A stretch of 64,000 bases of DNA from Rhodobacter maris (GTDB taxonomy: Bacteria; Pseudomonadota; Alphaproteobacteria; Rhodobacterales; Rhodobacteraceae). Below the pieces are notes generated by a model that ran no database searches, had not been told where the DNA came from, and saw only the letters and a program-made list of their open reading frames with translations. Position 1 is the first letter of the stretch. Each line of letters opens with the position of its first letter. Where the stretch lies: assembly GCF_900217815.1 (NCBI RefSeq), contig NZ_OBMT01000004.1, forward strand, positions 62,001 to 126,000, in the 5' to 3' direction. This document shows, in pieces, positions 28,142 through 37,213 of the stretch. A program made the translations under genes and the position numbers.

Positions 28142-28708
28142 TTACGCGCGCCCCGCCCGGCTCCGGGGCGCAAGCTCCCGGATCAGGCACAAAGGCTCGG
28201 CAGGCGGGCTCTGTTCCAGACGCAGGTAGTTCGCGCCATTCGCGTCGCGGCGAAAGAGGCCAAGTCCGACCAACTCGCGCCGCAAGATCGCATGATCGCC
28301 AAAATCGTGCAGCGCTTTTAGCCGGTCACTGATCTCGCGCTCGCTCATGCGCGTGGCGGCGGGCAACCGGGCCCAAAGCCCCCAAAGACACAGGATCTGC
28401 TGCGCCCGCCGTGACGGCCAGCGCATGAGCCGCCCCTCAGCGTCAAAATAGCCCGCCACCTTGGCGATGCGGCGCAGATCGACCGGTTCGGGTGGGCTCT
28501 GCGGCGCGGATGCAGGCGGTGGTGACGGCGCGCAAGGCGCCCCCGCCCGCAGATGCTGAAAGTTGCGAAACCCCGCCGCGCGCGCAAGCATGTTCATCAG
28601 CGTCAAATGCGAAGGCGCCCCGTCGGGCCGGGTGGCCAGTTGCGCGCCAAGCGCGCGGGAAAACTGCGAAAGATCCGCAATGGGAAGCGGGACGGACTGT
28701 CTCGGCAT
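28142..28708 (-). CDS. DUF2087 domain-containing protein
   Basis: A 188-residue protein. From about residue 90 it carries a DUF2087 winged-helix-like domain: YFDAEGRLMRWPSRRAQQI, then MSEREISDRL, DFGDHAILRRELVGLGLF and a GANYLRLE end. The N-terminal region (PIADLSQFSRALGAQL, HLTLMNMLARAAGFRNFQHL) looks like a second small helical DNA- or RNA-contact module separated by a Pro-rich linker. The start at 28708 has GAGGAACGATC before the ATG. Probably a regulator; the target is unknown. Confidence 0.8.
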   Translation of the reverse strand: MPRQSVPLPIADLSQFSRALGAQLATRPDGAPSHLTLMNMLARAAGFRNFQHLRAGAPCAPSPPPASAPQSPPEPVDLRRIAKVAGYFDAEGRLMRWPSRRAQQILCLWGLWARLPAATRMSEREISDRLKALHDFGDHAILRRELVGLGLFRRDANGANYLRLEQSPPAEPLCLIRELAPRSRAGRA

Positions 28709-28911
28709 GATCGTTCCTCGGGGGCCTGCACGAAATCGCTGGTCGCTGGCTTGCGACAAGGCCCCGGGCAAGCCGGGTCTGTCGAGAAGAGGAGCAGGTT
28801 TAGCTTCCCTCGCGGGACAGCGACGCCTCGGTGAACTGCCGACCGTGACGCAGGGCTAGCACAAAACGCCCGCCGTCACAAGACAGCTGCGCCCGGCCCG
28901 GCGTGCGGGCC

Positions 28912-29328
28912 TCAGGGCATCAGGATCTGTCCCCGCGCGAAGCTCGCCTCATCTTCCGTGCCGTCGTCATAAATCAGTCTCACCCGGATCGACTGCACCG
29001 AACCTGCTGGCTGCGCGACATAAATCGCATCGGTCTCGATCGCATTCGGCGCGGCGGTGCCCTCGTGGCAGGTTTCGAGGAAAAAGGGCATCTCCGGCGC
29101 GGCGCCATTGAGCCCGTAAAACACCTGCGAGAGCCCGCAGCGCCAGCTCAGCACTTGCGTGAAATAAAGGAGATCTTGCCCCTCGTATTCGCGCAAGGCC
29201 AGCCATTGCGCCTTGGTGGCCTGCAAGATCGGGCGCACTTCCGCGGCTGTGGTGAATTGTTCCGCTCCGGCCGCCCCCGCAAGCAAAGCGAGCCCGACCG
29301 TTGCCATTCCAAGCGTATATCGCATCAT
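28912..29328 (-). CDS. Exported hypothetical protein
   Basis: A 138-residue protein with a clear signal peptide (MMRYTLGMATVGLALLAGAA, then GAEQ). The mature part has two cysteines (WRCGLS and LETCHEG) that could form a disulphide in the periplasm. Motifs YEGQDLLYFTQVLSWRCGL and RVRLIYDDGTEDEASF are recognisable, but I cannot name the family. The strong AAGGGGGGA ribosome site serves the double ATG. Probably a small periplasmic protein. It is divergent from the glycosyltransferase-like gene, 78 bases apart. Confidence 0.75.
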   Translation of the reverse strand: MMRYTLGMATVGLALLAGAAGAEQFTTAAEVRPILQATKAQWLALREYEGQDLLYFTQVLSWRCGLSQVFYGLNGAAPEMPFFLETCHEGTAAPNAIETDAIYVAQPAGSVQSIRVRLIYDDGTEDEASFARGQILMP

Positions 29329-29406
29329 TCCCCCCTTGCGGGACTTCCGCCCCGCGCCGAAACTGCATATCTCCGAGCAAAGAGCATAAGGCGCAGCCCG
29401 ATCATC

Positions 29407-30402
29407 ATGACAACGAAATCAGGCACCGGTCCATTCCCGAATGTCTTCTTTGTCGTGCAGGCGGGACGGCTCGAATTCGAGGCGGTGATCTTTGTCGCAA
29501 CTTTTCGCGCCGCGAACCCCGATTTCGCCGGTCGGCTCCTCGCGATGGAGCCCAAAGGCGCGCGCTGGTCCACCCCGGTGGCGATCTCGGACCCGGTGCG
29601 CAAGTTCCTGAAAGACAATGGCGTCGAGATCCTGCCCTTCGAGAACCGCCATTTCGGCGAGAGCTACCCGCATGGCAACAAGATCGAGGCGATGGCAGCG
29701 CTGCCCCCCGGCCCCTTCGTGTTCTTCGATACCGATACGGTGTTTTGCGGCCCGCTCTCCTCGGTGGGCTTCGATTTCGCCCGCCCCTCCGCCTCGATGC
29801 GCCGCGAGGGCACCTGGCCCGAACCGCCGCTTTACAAGGTCGGCTATACCGAGATCTGGAAGAGCCTTTACGACAAGTTCGGCCTCGATTTCGAAAGCTC
29901 GCTCGACCGCTCGCAGCCCGATGAATACTGGCGCCGCTACCTTTACTTCAACGCGGGCTGGTTCTTTGGCGCAGATGGGCCGTGCTTTGGCGAGCGGTTC
30001 CTGCATTATGCCCATGCGATCCGCTGGGACACGCCCGATGAACTCGCCTGCCAGTCGCTCGATCCCTGGCTCGATCAGGTGGCGCTGCCGCTGGTGATCC
30101 ATTCCTTCGGCGGCGGGCGTCCGGGGCCGGAGCTGGCCGGGCTCGACGGCGATGTGAGTTGCCATTACCGCGCCCTGCCGCTGCTTTACGCGCGCGAAAG
30201 TGATGCGGTGGTGGCTGCGCTCGAGGCGGCGGTGAGCCCGCAACCGATCAAAAAGGTGCTGCGCCTCCACGAGCCTGCGAAAAAGCTGATCTATCAAGGC
30301 AAGGGGCAAAAATTGCGTGCAAAATTTGACCGCAATGCGCTCCCTCGGCGTGAGCAGGTGCTGCGCAATGCGATCCGCCGGGAGGGGCTCTGGCTGCGCT
30401 GA
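29407..30402 (+). CDS. Glycosyltransferase-like protein (GT-A type, DTD motif)
   Basis: A 331-residue protein without membrane segments. The central FVFFDTDTVFCGPLSS has the DxD arrangement of nucleotide-sugar transferases. An N-terminal beta-alpha pattern with VFFVVQAGRLEFEAVIFVAT suits a GT-A fold. Later, YFNAGWFFGADGPCFGERF resembles the acceptor side of hypothetical transferases I have seen in Rhodobacterales. The C-terminus is basic. Substrate, product and pathway are unknown, and no other glycan gene is adjacent (the manC-ugd unit is 12 kb away). The start at ATG 29407 begins the conserved part; no strong ribosome site precedes it. Confidence 0.65.
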   Translation: MTTKSGTGPFPNVFFVVQAGRLEFEAVIFVATFRAANPDFAGRLLAMEPKGARWSTPVAISDPVRKFLKDNGVEILPFENRHFGESYPHGNKIEAMAALPPGPFVFFDTDTVFCGPLSSVGFDFARPSASMRREGTWPEPPLYKVGYTEIWKSLYDKFGLDFESSLDRSQPDEYWRRYLYFNAGWFFGADGPCFGERFLHYAHAIRWDTPDELACQSLDPWLDQVALPLVIHSFGGGRPGPELAGLDGDVSCHYRALPLLYARESDAVVAALEAAVSPQPIKKVLRLHEPAKKLIYQGKGQKLRAKFDRNALPRREQVLRNAIRREGLWLR

Positions 30403-30442
30403 GCCGCCCCGTTCCGGTTCGGATTTCCCGAAGTGAATATGT

Positions 30443-30471
30443 TTGCGGCACCATTTTGGCCCCGCTAAGGT
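30443..30471 (+). promoter_or_regulatory. Probable promoter of metY
   Basis: TTGCGG (30443-30448), a 17-base spacer and TAAGGT (30466-30471) lie 27 bases before the start codon. I looked for a SAM riboswitch in this short leader and did not find one. Confidence 0.45.
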
Positions 30472-30497
30472 CGCGCCGATCAATCAGGGAGACCCCG

Positions 30498-31781
30498 ATG
30501 AGCGACTATTCCTTCGACACGCTGCAAATCCACGCCGGGGCCGAACCCGACCCCGCCACCGGTGCACGTCAGGTGCCGATCTACCAGACCACGGCCTATG
30601 TGTTCAAAGACGCGGCCCATGCGGCGCGCCTCTTCGGCCTGCAGGAAGTGGGCTATATCTATTCGCGGCTGACGAACCCGACCGTCTCGGCGCTCGCCGC
30701 CCGCATCGCCGCCCTTGAGGGCGGCGCGGGGGCGGTGTGCTGCTCCTCGGGCCATGCGGCGCAGATCATGGCGCTTTTCCCGCTGATGGGCCCGGGGCTG
30801 AACATCGTCGCCTCGACCCGGCTTTACGGCGGTACGATCACCCAGTTCAGCCAGACCATCAAGCGCTTCGGCTGGTCGTGCACTTTCGTCGACTTTGACG
30901 ATCCCGCAGCCATCGAGGCGGCGGTGAATGAGGACACCCGCGCGATCTTCTGCGAATCGATCTCCAACCCGGCGGGCTATCTGACCGACCTGCCTGCGGT
31001 CGCCGCGGTCGCGAACAAGGTCGGCCTGCCGCTCATTGTCGACAACACCCTCGCCTCGCCTTACCTGTGCCGCCCGATCGAGCATGGCGCAACGCTCGTG
31101 GTGCATTCGGCGACCAAATATCTCACCGGCAATGGCACGGTGACGGGCGGCGCGGTGATCGATTCGGGCAAGTTCGACTGGTCTGCCTCCGGCAAGTTCC
31201 CGAGCCTTTCGGAGCCCGAGCCCGCCTACCACGGCCTTGCGTTCCACAAGGCGCTGGGGCCGATGGCCTTCACCTTCCATTCGATCGCCGTGGGCCTGCG
31301 CGATCTTGGCATGACGATGAACCCGCAAGGCGCGCATTACACGCTGATGGGGATCGAGACGCTGAGCCTGCGGATGGAAAAACACGTCGCCAATGCCAAG
31401 GCCGTGGCGGAGTGGCTCGAAGCCGATCCGCGGATCGACTTTGTCACCTATGGCGGGCTCGCCTCCTCGCCCTGGGCGAAGCGCGCGGCGCGCCTCTACC
31501 CGAAGGGCAGCGGCGCGCTCTTCACCGTCGCGGTCAAGGGCGGCTATGATGCCTGCGTGAAGCTTGTCAACAATCTCAAGCTCTTCTCCCATGTGGCGAA
31601 CCTTGGCGATGCGCGTTCGCTGATCATCCATTCGGCCTCGACCACGCATAGCCAGCTCACCGAAGAGCAGCAGATCAAGGCGGGTGCCGGCCCCAATGTG
31701 GTGCGCCTTTCGATCGGCATCGAGAATGCAGCCGACCTGATCGCCGATCTCGATCAGGCGCTGACGGCCGCCACCGCCTGA
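30498..31781 (+). CDS. metY: O-acetylhomoserine sulfhydrylase
   Basis: PLP enzyme of the Cys/Met metabolism family that makes homocysteine from O-acetylhomoserine and sulfide. It is 427 residues from ATG 30498 (CAGGGAGACCCCG upstream). Visible are FDTLQIHAGAEPDPATGARQ, the phosphate-cup stretch YIYSRLTNPTVSALAARIAA, and the PLP lysine Lys207 in HSATKYLTGNGT. The length and the ALFPLMGPGLNIVAS region favour the MetY group over cystathionine enzymes. Single-gene unit, with a hairpin just after the stop. Confidence 0.95.
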   Translation: MSDYSFDTLQIHAGAEPDPATGARQVPIYQTTAYVFKDAAHAARLFGLQEVGYIYSRLTNPTVSALAARIAALEGGAGAVCCSSGHAAQIMALFPLMGPGLNIVASTRLYGGTITQFSQTIKRFGWSCTFVDFDDPAAIEAAVNEDTRAIFCESISNPAGYLTDLPAVAAVANKVGLPLIVDNTLASPYLCRPIEHGATLVVHSATKYLTGNGTVTGGAVIDSGKFDWSASGKFPSLSEPEPAYHGLAFHKALGPMAFTFHSIAVGLRDLGMTMNPQGAHYTLMGIETLSLRMEKHVANAKAVAEWLEADPRIDFVTYGGLASSPWAKRAARLYPKGSGALFTVAVKGGYDACVKLVNNLKLFSHVANLGDARSLIIHSASTTHSQLTEEQQIKAGAGPNVVRLSIGIENAADLIADLDQALTAATA

Positions 31782-31803
31782 GGCGGCACCCTGTCTTGCC
31801 GCC
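31782..31803 (+). terminator. Hairpin after metY
   Basis: A 7-bp stem GGCGGCA / TGCCGCC with an 8-base loop directly follows the metY stop. There is no T-run, so termination here is only probable. Confidence 0.4.
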
Positions 31804-31921
31804 CCCCGGGACCGGTTCACGTCTCGGTGGGCGGCTTTTCATGCGCGGTTTTCTGCTTTACTTAGGGAGCCCGACCCGCCGCCGATTTCGCTCTCCGCCC
31901 GTGATGTGGTAAGGCCCGCGC

Positions 31922-34900
31922 ATGAAACCGAATTTTGCCCTCAATCTCTCGCATGACGGAATCAGCCTGTTCTTCCGCGCGAAGGGTGGCTGGGAACTTC
32001 TGGGCGCGGTCGCGCTCGATGCGCCCGACTTCAACGACCGGCTGAGCGCCCTGCGCCGGGCCGCCAAGGCCCGCGCCGGAGCGGTGCCCGTCACTTCGAA
32101 ACTGGTGATTCCCGCCTCGCAGGTGCTTTATGCCGAGATCGCCGCCCCCGGGCCGCAGGCGGCGGCACGCCGCGGCCAGATTGCCGCCGCGCTTGAGGGG
32201 CGCACCCCCTATGCGGTCGATGATCTGGTGTTCGACTGGTCGGGCCATGGCGAGACGGTGCAGGTGGCCGTGGTGGCGCGCGAGACGCTCGAGGAAGCCG
32301 AAGCTTTTGCCGAAGATCGCGGCTTTGCGCCGGTCTCTTTCGTGGCGGTGCCCGAGCCCGGGCAGTTCGCCGGGGAGCCCTGGTTCGGGCCGAGCGCCGC
32401 CGCGCCCGTGCATCTGCCCGACGGGGCGCGGATCGAGCGCGATCAGGATCCGTTGCCGCTCTCCGCGCTGACCGAGATAGCGGCCTCCGACGCAGGGCCC
32501 GCCGAGGCGCGGGAAGAACCGCGCGACGCCCCCCCTGTGGCCCCCTCGGTGGCCCAGCCCGATGCGCCGGCAGAGCCGGCAGAGCCCCCCGAGCCCGAGC
32601 CGATGCCCGAGCCTGTGCCCGCGGAAGCGCTCGAAGCTGCGCCCGCGCCTGAAGTGACATCGGCCGAAACCGCCCCTGCCGCCCCGGAGGTCAAACTCGA
32701 GGCGCCGGAACCGGCCGAAACCGAGGCTGAGGCCGAGGCCGCCGCGACGGATGCCCCGGAGCCGGAGCCGCTCCCCCTCCCCCCCGACGGGAATGCGGCC
32801 GCATCCCCGCAGACGGCCCCGCAGACGGCGCCGGAAGAGGCAGCACCCGCCGGGCCTGATCCTGTCGCATCTGCGCCTGCTGAACCAGCGCCCGCGCAGG
32901 CAAGCGCCGCGGAGCCCGCCCCCACAGAGCCCGCCCCTGCAGACCCCGCAACAGACGCGGCAGACCCCGCACCGGCGCCAGCGACGACCGCCCCAATCGA
33001 GGCCCCGCGCGCGGCGCCCGTCGCGGCAAAACCGCCGCGCCAGCCCGGCGCGCCGCGCGTGCCGCGCAGCCCGCCCAAGACGGCGCTGATCAAACCCGGC
33101 CTGCCTGAGCTTGGCCCGGCGCCGCAACCGCCCGCATCGCGCCCGGCGCCCCCCGCGCGCAGCGCGCCCGCCATCACCTCCGTCACCCCCATTCCGGCGG
33201 CCCGGGCCACGGAGACCGCCTCCCCGACCGCCCCGACGGCTGCTGCAGCGAAAGCGGCCGCGCCGAAACCCGACCGCCCCCCCGCGAAAGCTCCCGCAAA
33301 AGCCGATGTCACCGCGCCGAGCCTCACCCTGCCCTGGGAAGAGGAGCACAGCGGCGGCGAGTCGTTGCGGCAGGTTGCGGGGAAGATGGCCGGGGCGGGG
33401 CTGCGCCGCGCCGCGCAAAGCACTGCGGCCCTGGGCAGCAGCGCGGGCAAGGCGCTCGCCGTGGCGCGCGAGATGCGGCCGCGGGTGGAAATCACACCAA
33501 GCGCCAGCCCGGAGACCATCGACCCGGAACGCACCGTCTTTGGCGCACGCAAGGCGCCTGAGGTCGGCGGCAAGCCGAAACATCTGGGGCTGATGCTGGG
33601 CGCCGCGCTTGCGATATTCCTGGCTATCGTCGGGCTCTGGGCCGGTTTTCTGGGCGATGAGCCGACGGAACTGGCCCGCGCCCCGCAGCAGGAGGCGCCG
33701 GGCAGCACGGCCATGCAGGTGCCCGCGCCACCGGCCCCCGAAGTCGCGCCAGAAGAAGCGGCTTCAGCCCCGGGAACGGCGCCCGCCCCGTCAGAAACGC
33801 CGCAAGCCGGACCCGCGGAGCCTGTGGCCGTGCCGGGGATCGTGGCGCACAGCGACGCCGCCCCCGAAACGCCCCTCCCCCCCCAGACCGAGGCAGGGGC
33901 CAAAACACCCGATGTGCTGCCCGGAGAAACGGCAGGCGATCTCGCGCCCTCACCGGTTGCAACGGAAGCCGCGCCGATCGTCGTGCCGGGGCTTGCGCCT
34001 CTCGCCCCGCTCGGCACAACCGCGACCGCCGCGTTTTCCTCGCCCGCGGCCACCGCGGCAGACCTCCCCGAAGCGCCGCCCGCGGAAACGGTCCCCGAGA
34101 CGACACCGGCGATAGCGCCCGCCGTCGCGGACGAGCTCGTGCCGACGCGCGAAGGGGTGGCGGCGCCCGGCGGCTTCACGCTCTACGCCGGCAAGCCGCC
34201 GCGGGTGCCGCGGCCGCGCCCCGATGCCCGGATCAGCCGCGCCGCCGAAGCCGCGCGCATCGCCGCCGAAGCGCCCTATGCTGACCCGGCGCTCAAACGC
34301 TACCACCCGAAAGCGCGCCCGGCCAAGGTAGAGGCTGCGGCGAAAGCCGCGGCGGAGGCCCCCGCCACGGCTCCCCCCGAAGCGGCCCCCTCCCGACCGC
34401 TGCCTCCGGCCAGCTACTTGGACCGTGAAGGCGCGCTGATGCCAACCGGGCCGAGCCCGCGGCTCTCGACCGCGCAGGCCGCGATCGTGACAAAAACCCA
34501 GCCCAAACCGCGACCGCAATCGGTGGAGCGTGCCGCGGCAGCCGCCCCGGTGACGGCGCCCGCGGTCGAGACCGCCGAAGCGGCACCGGCGAGCTTCCCA
34601 AATGCCTCGGCGCAGGCCGTTGCCGTCTCGCGCCGTCCGCTCGCCCGGCCGCGCGATTTCTCCGCCGCGGTCGAAAGCGCGCTGGCCGCCGCGATCGCGG
34701 CCGAACCGCCTCCCGCCGCGCCGGCCGCTATCCCGCCCCCCGCTCCCGCCCCTGCTGTCGCCATCGCGGCCGCCGCCCCCGCGCCAACGCCCGCTCCCGC
34801 GCCGCGCCGCGCCGCCCCCTCCCCCGCGCCGGAACCGACCGTCTTCACCAGCTCGGAAGAGAGCTCTGAGCCCGAACCCGCCGCTGCGGCGCCGAAATTG

Positions 34901-35152
34901 CCGACCACGGCCTCGGTCGCGCGTCAGGCGACGCAGAAAAACGCGATCGACCTTGGCGAGGTGACACTGATCGGCCTCTTTGGCACCCCCAACAACCGCC
35001 GCGCGCTGGTGCGCCTGCCGAACGGGCGGTTTTACCGCGTTGCCGTGGGCGACCGGCTCGACGGCGGCAAGGTGACGGCGATCGGCGAAACGCAGATGAC
35101 CTATCAGAAGGGCAGCCGGCCGATCACCCTCAAGCTCGTGCGCGGCGGCTGA
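31922..35152 (+). CDS. Bitopic protein: GspL/PilM-like N-domain, Pro/Ala-rich linkers, one TM, GspC/PilP-like C-domain
   Basis: A 1076-residue protein. Residues 1-160 look folded and cytoplasmic (MKPNFALNLSHDGISLFFRA; KLVIPASQVLYAEIAAP; then an LEGRTPYAVDDLVFDW pattern and TVQVAVVARETLEEAEAFAE). This matches the rhythm of GspL/PilM assembly proteins. About 390 residues of Pro/Ala/Glu low complexity follow. A single membrane helix (LGLMLGAALAIFLAIVGLWAG, about 554-575) comes next, then about 430 more low-complexity residues. The last 75 residues (IDLGEVTLIGLFGTPNNRRA, LVRLPNGRFYRVAVGDRLDG) resemble the GspC/PilP periplasmic domain. The topology (N inside, C in periplasm) fits an envelope-spanning linker. 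No other secretion or pilus gene is near. Domain assignments are inference from pattern. Automatic tools may mislabel it as translation initiation factor IF-2 because of its composition. Confidence 0.7.
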   Translation: MKPNFALNLSHDGISLFFRAKGGWELLGAVALDAPDFNDRLSALRRAAKARAGAVPVTSKLVIPASQVLYAEIAAPGPQAAARRGQIAAALEGRTPYAVDDLVFDWSGHGETVQVAVVARETLEEAEAFAEDRGFAPVSFVAVPEPGQFAGEPWFGPSAAAPVHLPDGARIERDQDPLPLSALTEIAASDAGPAEAREEPRDAPPVAPSVAQPDAPAEPAEPPEPEPMPEPVPAEALEAAPAPEVTSAETAPAAPEVKLEAPEPAETEAEAEAAATDAPEPEPLPLPPDGNAAASPQTAPQTAPEEAAPAGPDPVASAPAEPAPAQASAAEPAPTEPAPADPATDAADPAPAPATTAPIEAPRAAPVAAKPPRQPGAPRVPRSPPKTALIKPGLPELGPAPQPPASRPAPPARSAPAITSVTPIPAARATETASPTAPTAAAAKAAAPKPDRPPAKAPAKADVTAPSLTLPWEEEHSGGESLRQVAGKMAGAGLRRAAQSTAALGSSAGKALAVAREMRPRVEITPSASPETIDPERTVFGARKAPEVGGKPKHLGLMLGAALAIFLAIVGLWAGFLGDEPTELARAPQQEAPGSTAMQVPAPPAPEVAPEEAASAPGTAPAPSETPQAGPAEPVAVPGIVAHSDAAPETPLPPQTEAGAKTPDVLPGETAGDLAPSPVATEAAPIVVPGLAPLAPLGTTATAAFSSPAATAADLPEAPPAETVPETTPAIAPAVADELVPTREGVAAPGGFTLYAGKPPRVPRPRPDARISRAAEAARIAAEAPYADPALKRYHPKARPAKVEAAAKAAAEAPATAPPEAAPSRPLPPASYLDREGALMPTGPSPRLSTAQAAIVTKTQPKPRPQSVERAAAAAPVTAPAVETAEAAPASFPNASAQAVAVSRRPLARPRDFSAAVESALAAAIAAEPPPAAPAAIPPPAPAPAVAIAAAAPAPTPAPAPRRAAPSPAPEPTVFTSSEESSEPEPAAAAPKLPTTASVARQATQKNAIDLGEVTLIGLFGTPNNRRALVRLPNGRFYRVAVGDRLDGGKVTAIGETQMTYQKGSRPITLKLVRGG

Positions 35153-35197
35153 GACCCAAAGATCTCGCAACCGTGCGCAAACGCACCCCATTTCGGC

Positions 35198-35225
35198 TTG
35201 TCTGGGGGCGGCTTTGCTTTAGGCT
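35198..35225 (+). promoter_or_regulatory. Possible promoter of the Kef-type antiporter gene
   Basis: TTGTCT (35198-35203), a 16-base spacer and TAGGCT (35220-35225) lie 77 bases before the start codon and match the local promoter pattern. Confidence 0.3.
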
Positions 35226-35302
35226 CGCACCATCCCCTGCTTTCACTGTCTCCGGTCTGCCCGGCCCCGCCGCGCAGACCTCAACCCGCTCCGTGAGTTT
35301 CG

Positions 35303-37192
35303 ATGGAAGGTTTTCTGCTTCAGGCGACACTTTATCTTGTTGCCATGGTGGTCGCGGTTCCGATCGCCACACGGCTCGGGCTCGGCTCTGTGCTGGGCTA
35401 TCTGCTGGCGGGGGTGGTGATTGGCCCGATCTTCGGCCTTGTCGCCGATCAGGCCCACGACCTGCAGCATTTCGCCGAATTCGGCGTGGTGATGATGCTG
35501 TTCCTGATCGGGCTCGAGATGAACCCGCGCGCGCTCTGGTCGATGCGCGACAAGCTCCTGGGCCTCGGCGGGCTGCAATTTCTGCTCACGGCGCTTGCGG
35601 TGGCCGGGGTGACGATGGCGGTGGGTCAGCCGCCGCGCGCCGCGGTGGCACTCGGCGCGATCCTCGCGCTCTCTTCGACCGCGATCGTGATGCAGACCCT
35701 GAACGAGAAGCGATTGTTGCAGACCGCGGGCGGGCGGTCCGCTTTTGCAGTGCTGCTGATGCAGGATATTGCGGTGATCCCGCTGCTCGCGCTTCTGCCT
35801 TTGCTGGCGCTGCCGGGCGCGCGCGAGCTCGCCCGCGCCGACAGCGCCGCCGGGCATGGCATGGCAGCGCAATGGCTCGACGCGTTGCCCGCCTGGGGGC
35901 TCACCCTCGTGACGCTGGGCGCGGTGCTCGCAGTGGTCGCGGCCGGGCATTTTCTGGTGCAGCCGCTGTTTCGCTTCGTGCAGGGCTCGAAGCTGCGCGA
36001 AGTGAACACGGCGGTGGCGCTGATGATCGTCGTCGGCATCGCCTCGCTGATGAACCTCGTCGGCCTCTCGCCCGCGCTCGGCACCTTCCTCGCGGGGCTC
36101 GTGCTCGCCGACAGCGCCTTCAAGCATGAGCTTGAAGCGAGCGTGGAACCCTTCAAGGGGCTCCTGATGGGGCTCTTCTTCATTGCCGTGGGCGCGGGGA
36201 TCGACTTTCGCGTCTTCCTCGCGGGCCCGCTCAAGATCATGACGCTGGTGCTCGCGCTGGTGATGCTGAAGGCCGCGATCCTCTACGGGCTCGGGCGTCT
36301 CTTCGGCTTGCGCGGCTCGGACCGCTGGCTTTTTGCCTTCGGCCTCGCACAGGCCGGGGAATTCTCGCTGGTGCTCGTTTCCTTCGCCACGGCGCAGCGG
36401 ATCCTGCCCCCCGCGGTGGCGGAAAAAGTACTTCTCGTGATCGCGCTGAGCATGCTGCTTTCGCCGGTGCTGTTTTTGCTGCACGAACGGCTTGCCCCGC
36501 GCGTCGAGGCCGACGGCCGCCCCGACCCCGACACGGTCGACGAACAACGGCCGATCCTGATCGCGGGGGCGGGGCGCTTTGGTCAGGTGGTGAGCCGGAT
36601 GGTGACGATGTCGGGCTATGCGACAACCGTGATCGATGCCGATCTGCCCACGGTGCAACGCATGCGCACCTTCGGCTACAAGGCCTATTTCGGCGATCCG
36701 ACCCGGCCGCAACTGCTGGCGGCCGCGGGGCTTTCGAAGGCGCGGGTGCTCGTGGTCGCGCTCGACGATAAGCAGGCGGCAACCGCGCTTGTGCGCTACG
36801 CCCGCAAGGAACGGCCGGATCTGCATATCATCGCCCGCGCCCGCGACCGCTACCATGTCTACGACCTTTATGCAGCCGGCGCGAATGACATCGTGCGGGA
36901 GATGTTCGACAGTTCCTGCCGGGCGGGGCGCTACGTGCTTGAGAATGTGGGGCTGAGCGCCTATGAGGCGCATGAGCTGGAGCGCACCTTCTGGAAGCTC
37001 GACCGCGCCTCGGTACGCGATCTGGCCGAAGTTTGGCAACCGGGCATCGCCGCCGAGAAGAACGCCGCCTATGTGGCGCGGCTGAAGGCGCTCAATGCGG
37101 AATTCGAAGCACAGATGACCGCACAGCTCGCCGCGCGCCGCGGTGCGGACGGCAAGGCGCCGCAGGATGCCGATGTGCTCAAGGAAGGCTGA
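35303..37192 (+). CDS. CPA2-family monovalent cation:proton antiporter with RCK/TrkA-N domain (KefB/KefC-like)
   Basis: Inner-membrane potassium (or sodium)/proton exchanger of 629 residues. The first 390 residues hold about 12 membrane segments with family motifs GYLLAGVVIGPIFGLV, FLIGLEMNPRALW and LSSTAIVMQTLNEKRLL, and the ion-site region LLMQDIAVIPLLAL. The RCK_N domain starts near residue 415 (PILIAGAGRFGQVVSRMV, then VIDADLPTVQRMRTFGYKAY) and would bind NAD(H) or glutathione-type ligands to gate transport. The C-terminal 80 residues (RASVRDLAEVWQPGIAAEKN) are a charged helical tail. No kefF/kefG partner is adjacent. The VOC protein gene follows 21 bases on and may share the transcript. 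Confidence 0.93.
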   Translation: MEGFLLQATLYLVAMVVAVPIATRLGLGSVLGYLLAGVVIGPIFGLVADQAHDLQHFAEFGVVMMLFLIGLEMNPRALWSMRDKLLGLGGLQFLLTALAVAGVTMAVGQPPRAAVALGAILALSSTAIVMQTLNEKRLLQTAGGRSAFAVLLMQDIAVIPLLALLPLLALPGARELARADSAAGHGMAAQWLDALPAWGLTLVTLGAVLAVVAAGHFLVQPLFRFVQGSKLREVNTAVALMIVVGIASLMNLVGLSPALGTFLAGLVLADSAFKHELEASVEPFKGLLMGLFFIAVGAGIDFRVFLAGPLKIMTLVLALVMLKAAILYGLGRLFGLRGSDRWLFAFGLAQAGEFSLVLVSFATAQRILPPAVAEKVLLVIALSMLLSPVLFLLHERLAPRVEADGRPDPDTVDEQRPILIAGAGRFGQVVSRMVTMSGYATTVIDADLPTVQRMRTFGYKAYFGDPTRPQLLAAAGLSKARVLVVALDDKQAATALVRYARKERPDLHIIARARDRYHVYDLYAAGANDIVREMFDSSCRAGRYVLENVGLSAYEAHELERTFWKLDRASVRDLAEVWQPGIAAEKNAAYVARLKALNAEFEAQMTAQLAARRGADGKAPQDADVLKEG

Positions 37193-37213
37193 GGCGCGGC
37201 GCAGGAGAACTCG

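Noticed and set aside
30403-30497. SAM-II type riboswitch before metY
   Set aside because: GCTAAGG resembles the motif end, but no pseudoknot stem pairs and the leader is only about 20 bases; it reads better as a promoter -10.
32500-34900. CRISPR-like or tandem repeat array in the Pro/Ala-rich coding region
   Set aside because: The repetitiveness is only amino-acid low complexity (GCN, CCN and GAN codons); there are no regular repeat-spacer units.
31922-35152. Translation initiation factor IF-2
   Set aside because: Only the Ala/Pro/Glu composition resembles the IF-2 N-terminus; no GTPase motifs are present.
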